This document shows positions 32,804-33,392 of a DNA stretch of 33,392 nucleotides, piece by piece (the first letter of the stretch is position 1; each line of letters opens with the position of its first letter). The DNA is from Lachnospiraceae bacterium UBA3866. GTDB taxonomy: Bacteria; Bacillota; Clostridia; Lachnospirales; Lachnospiraceae. Location: the NCBI GenBank assembly GCA_002392345.1, contig DGGU01000043.1:1-33392 (forward strand). Direction: 5' to 3'. The notes below the pieces were generated by a model. That model ran no database searches, was not told the origin of the DNA, and was given only the letters and a program-made list of their open reading frames with translations. The position numbers and the translations under genes were made by a program.

Positions 32804-33384
32804 ATACACATGCAAGAAAATATTTTAATCCATTATTTGATGTAGTAGCAAGCATTTTTATAAAAGCGAATATATCCGCAAATGCGATTACAATGGTTGC
32901 ATTTATTGTTGGAATAATTAGTGCTGTATTATTATACTTTGAAAAAGATATGCTTTCGTTAGTATTTCTTTGGCTTTCGGGATTTCTCGATGTAATAGAT
33001 GGAGAAGTGGCTAGAAAAACAAATACAAAAAGTATGATTGGTGCACAGTTTGATATAATTAGTGATAGGATAGTCGAGATTTTATTTATATGGGCTATCG
33101 CATTAAAAAATGACAAAATTTTATACGAATTATTATTTTTGGTGTCTATGATTTTAATATCAATGACAGTGTTTTTGACGACAGGGATGATATCAAAGAA
33201 TGACACAAAAAAGTCATTTTATTATCAAAGTGGCATAATGGAAAGAACTGAAGGATTCATTATGTTTACTTTGATGATAATTTTTAAAAAGCATATTGAC
33301 AAAGTCATACTAGTTTATGCATTGCTAATTTTATTTACAATATTACAAAGAATACATGAAACCATAAAAATTAATTTAAATTAA
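32797..33384 (+). CDS. CDP-alcohol phosphatidyltransferase family membrane protein
   Basis: 195 residues with the complete active-site signature of the family: D65-x2-D68-G69-x2-A72-R73-x8-G82-x3-D86-x3-D90. Several transmembrane helices follow. The enzyme transfers a phosphoalcohol from a CDP-activated donor to make a phospholipid head group, at the cytoplasmic membrane. The particular alcohol (glycerol-phosphate, inositol, serine or other) cannot be decided. It overlaps the Fe-S gene by 7 nt, so it is translated with it. Its presence beside two DedA-like proteins suggests a membrane lipid theme. Confidence 0.9.
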   Translation: MLDTHARKYFNPLFDVVASIFIKANISANAITMVAFIVGIISAVLLYFEKDMLSLVFLWLSGFLDVIDGEVARKTNTKSMIGAQFDIISDRIVEILFIWAIALKNDKILYELLFLVSMILISMTVFLTTGMISKNDTKKSFYYQSGIMERTEGFIMFTLMIIFKKHIDKVILVYALLILFTILQRIHETIKINLN

Positions 33385-33392
33385 TAAATATT

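Noticed and set aside
1..33392. CRISPR array, prophage, transposase or integrase genes
   Set aside because: No regularly spaced direct repeats of CRISPR size and no protein with transposase, integrase or phage structural signatures on either strand.

Overview
The window reads as chromosomal DNA of a low-GC, AT-rich anaerobic Firmicute in the Clostridia; Lachnospiraceae or a near relative is my best guess. The grounds are the strong preference for ATA (Ile) and AGA (Arg) codons, A-rich ribosome binding sites, tightly packed co-directional genes, a type-3 ProRS, RecD2, ComF, a BspA-type repeat surface protein and ATP-dependent double-cubane dehydratase chemistry. All supported genes lie on the + strand.

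Layout. (1) 1-731: 3' part of ispE. (2) 734-8289: a sigma-A promoter with an array of GACA-N3-TGTC palindromes, a TetR regulator, a membrane-fusion protein, an RND pump and two consecutive TolC-like proteins, i.e. a self-regulated tripartite-type efflux operon. (3) 8328-17368: housekeeping genes proS, then (after a terminator and promoter) a small lipoprotein, cca, a phosphohexomutase, an MreB-family gene, recD2 and comF, almost without gaps. (4) 17430-20444: a surface protein with MF-x-x-C repeats, an Lrp/AsnC regulator and a class I aminotransferase. (5) 20450-24022: a selenium-dependent molybdenum hydroxylase (SDMH) maturation block: a YqeC-MocA fusion, YqeB, XdhC, a ModE-type DNA-binding protein and a DUF3343 protein, closed by a terminator. 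(6) 24044-24434: a 390-nt stretch without a gene. It has its own promoter, a structured RNA with two long stem-loops, a 50-nt element resembling a tRNA-Sec without anticodon and variable arms, and a terminator whose 3' arm is perfectly complementary to the 5' end of the RNA. (7) 24435-30204: further selenium/sulfur genes: YedE-type transporter, a single-domain YedF/TusA-like protein, an EF2568-type cysteine desulfurase-like enzyme, a truncated 2-hydroxyacyl-CoA dehydratase activase broken at a GC-rich palindromic repeat, a double-cubane-cluster reductase-like protein, a second DUF3343 protein and a two-domain rhodanese lipoprotein. (8) 30205-33384: a very AT-rich block of a small membrane protein, two TVP38/TMEM64 proteins, a CCG-domain Fe-S protein and a CDP-alcohol phosphatidyltransferase.

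How it may work together: region 5 builds and inserts the selenium-containing molybdenum cofactor; YedE would bring in a selenium or sulfur species; the TusA-like, desulfurase-like, DUF3343 and rhodanese proteins look like a chalcogen relay. Neither the hydroxylase subunits nor selD are in the window. The most unusual features are the structured RNA with a tRNA-Sec-like elbow between two selenium gene blocks, two hairpins placed at ribosome binding sites (28721-28760 and the (AT)11 palindrome at 29060-29085), and the palindromic element that replaces the C-terminal half of the activase.
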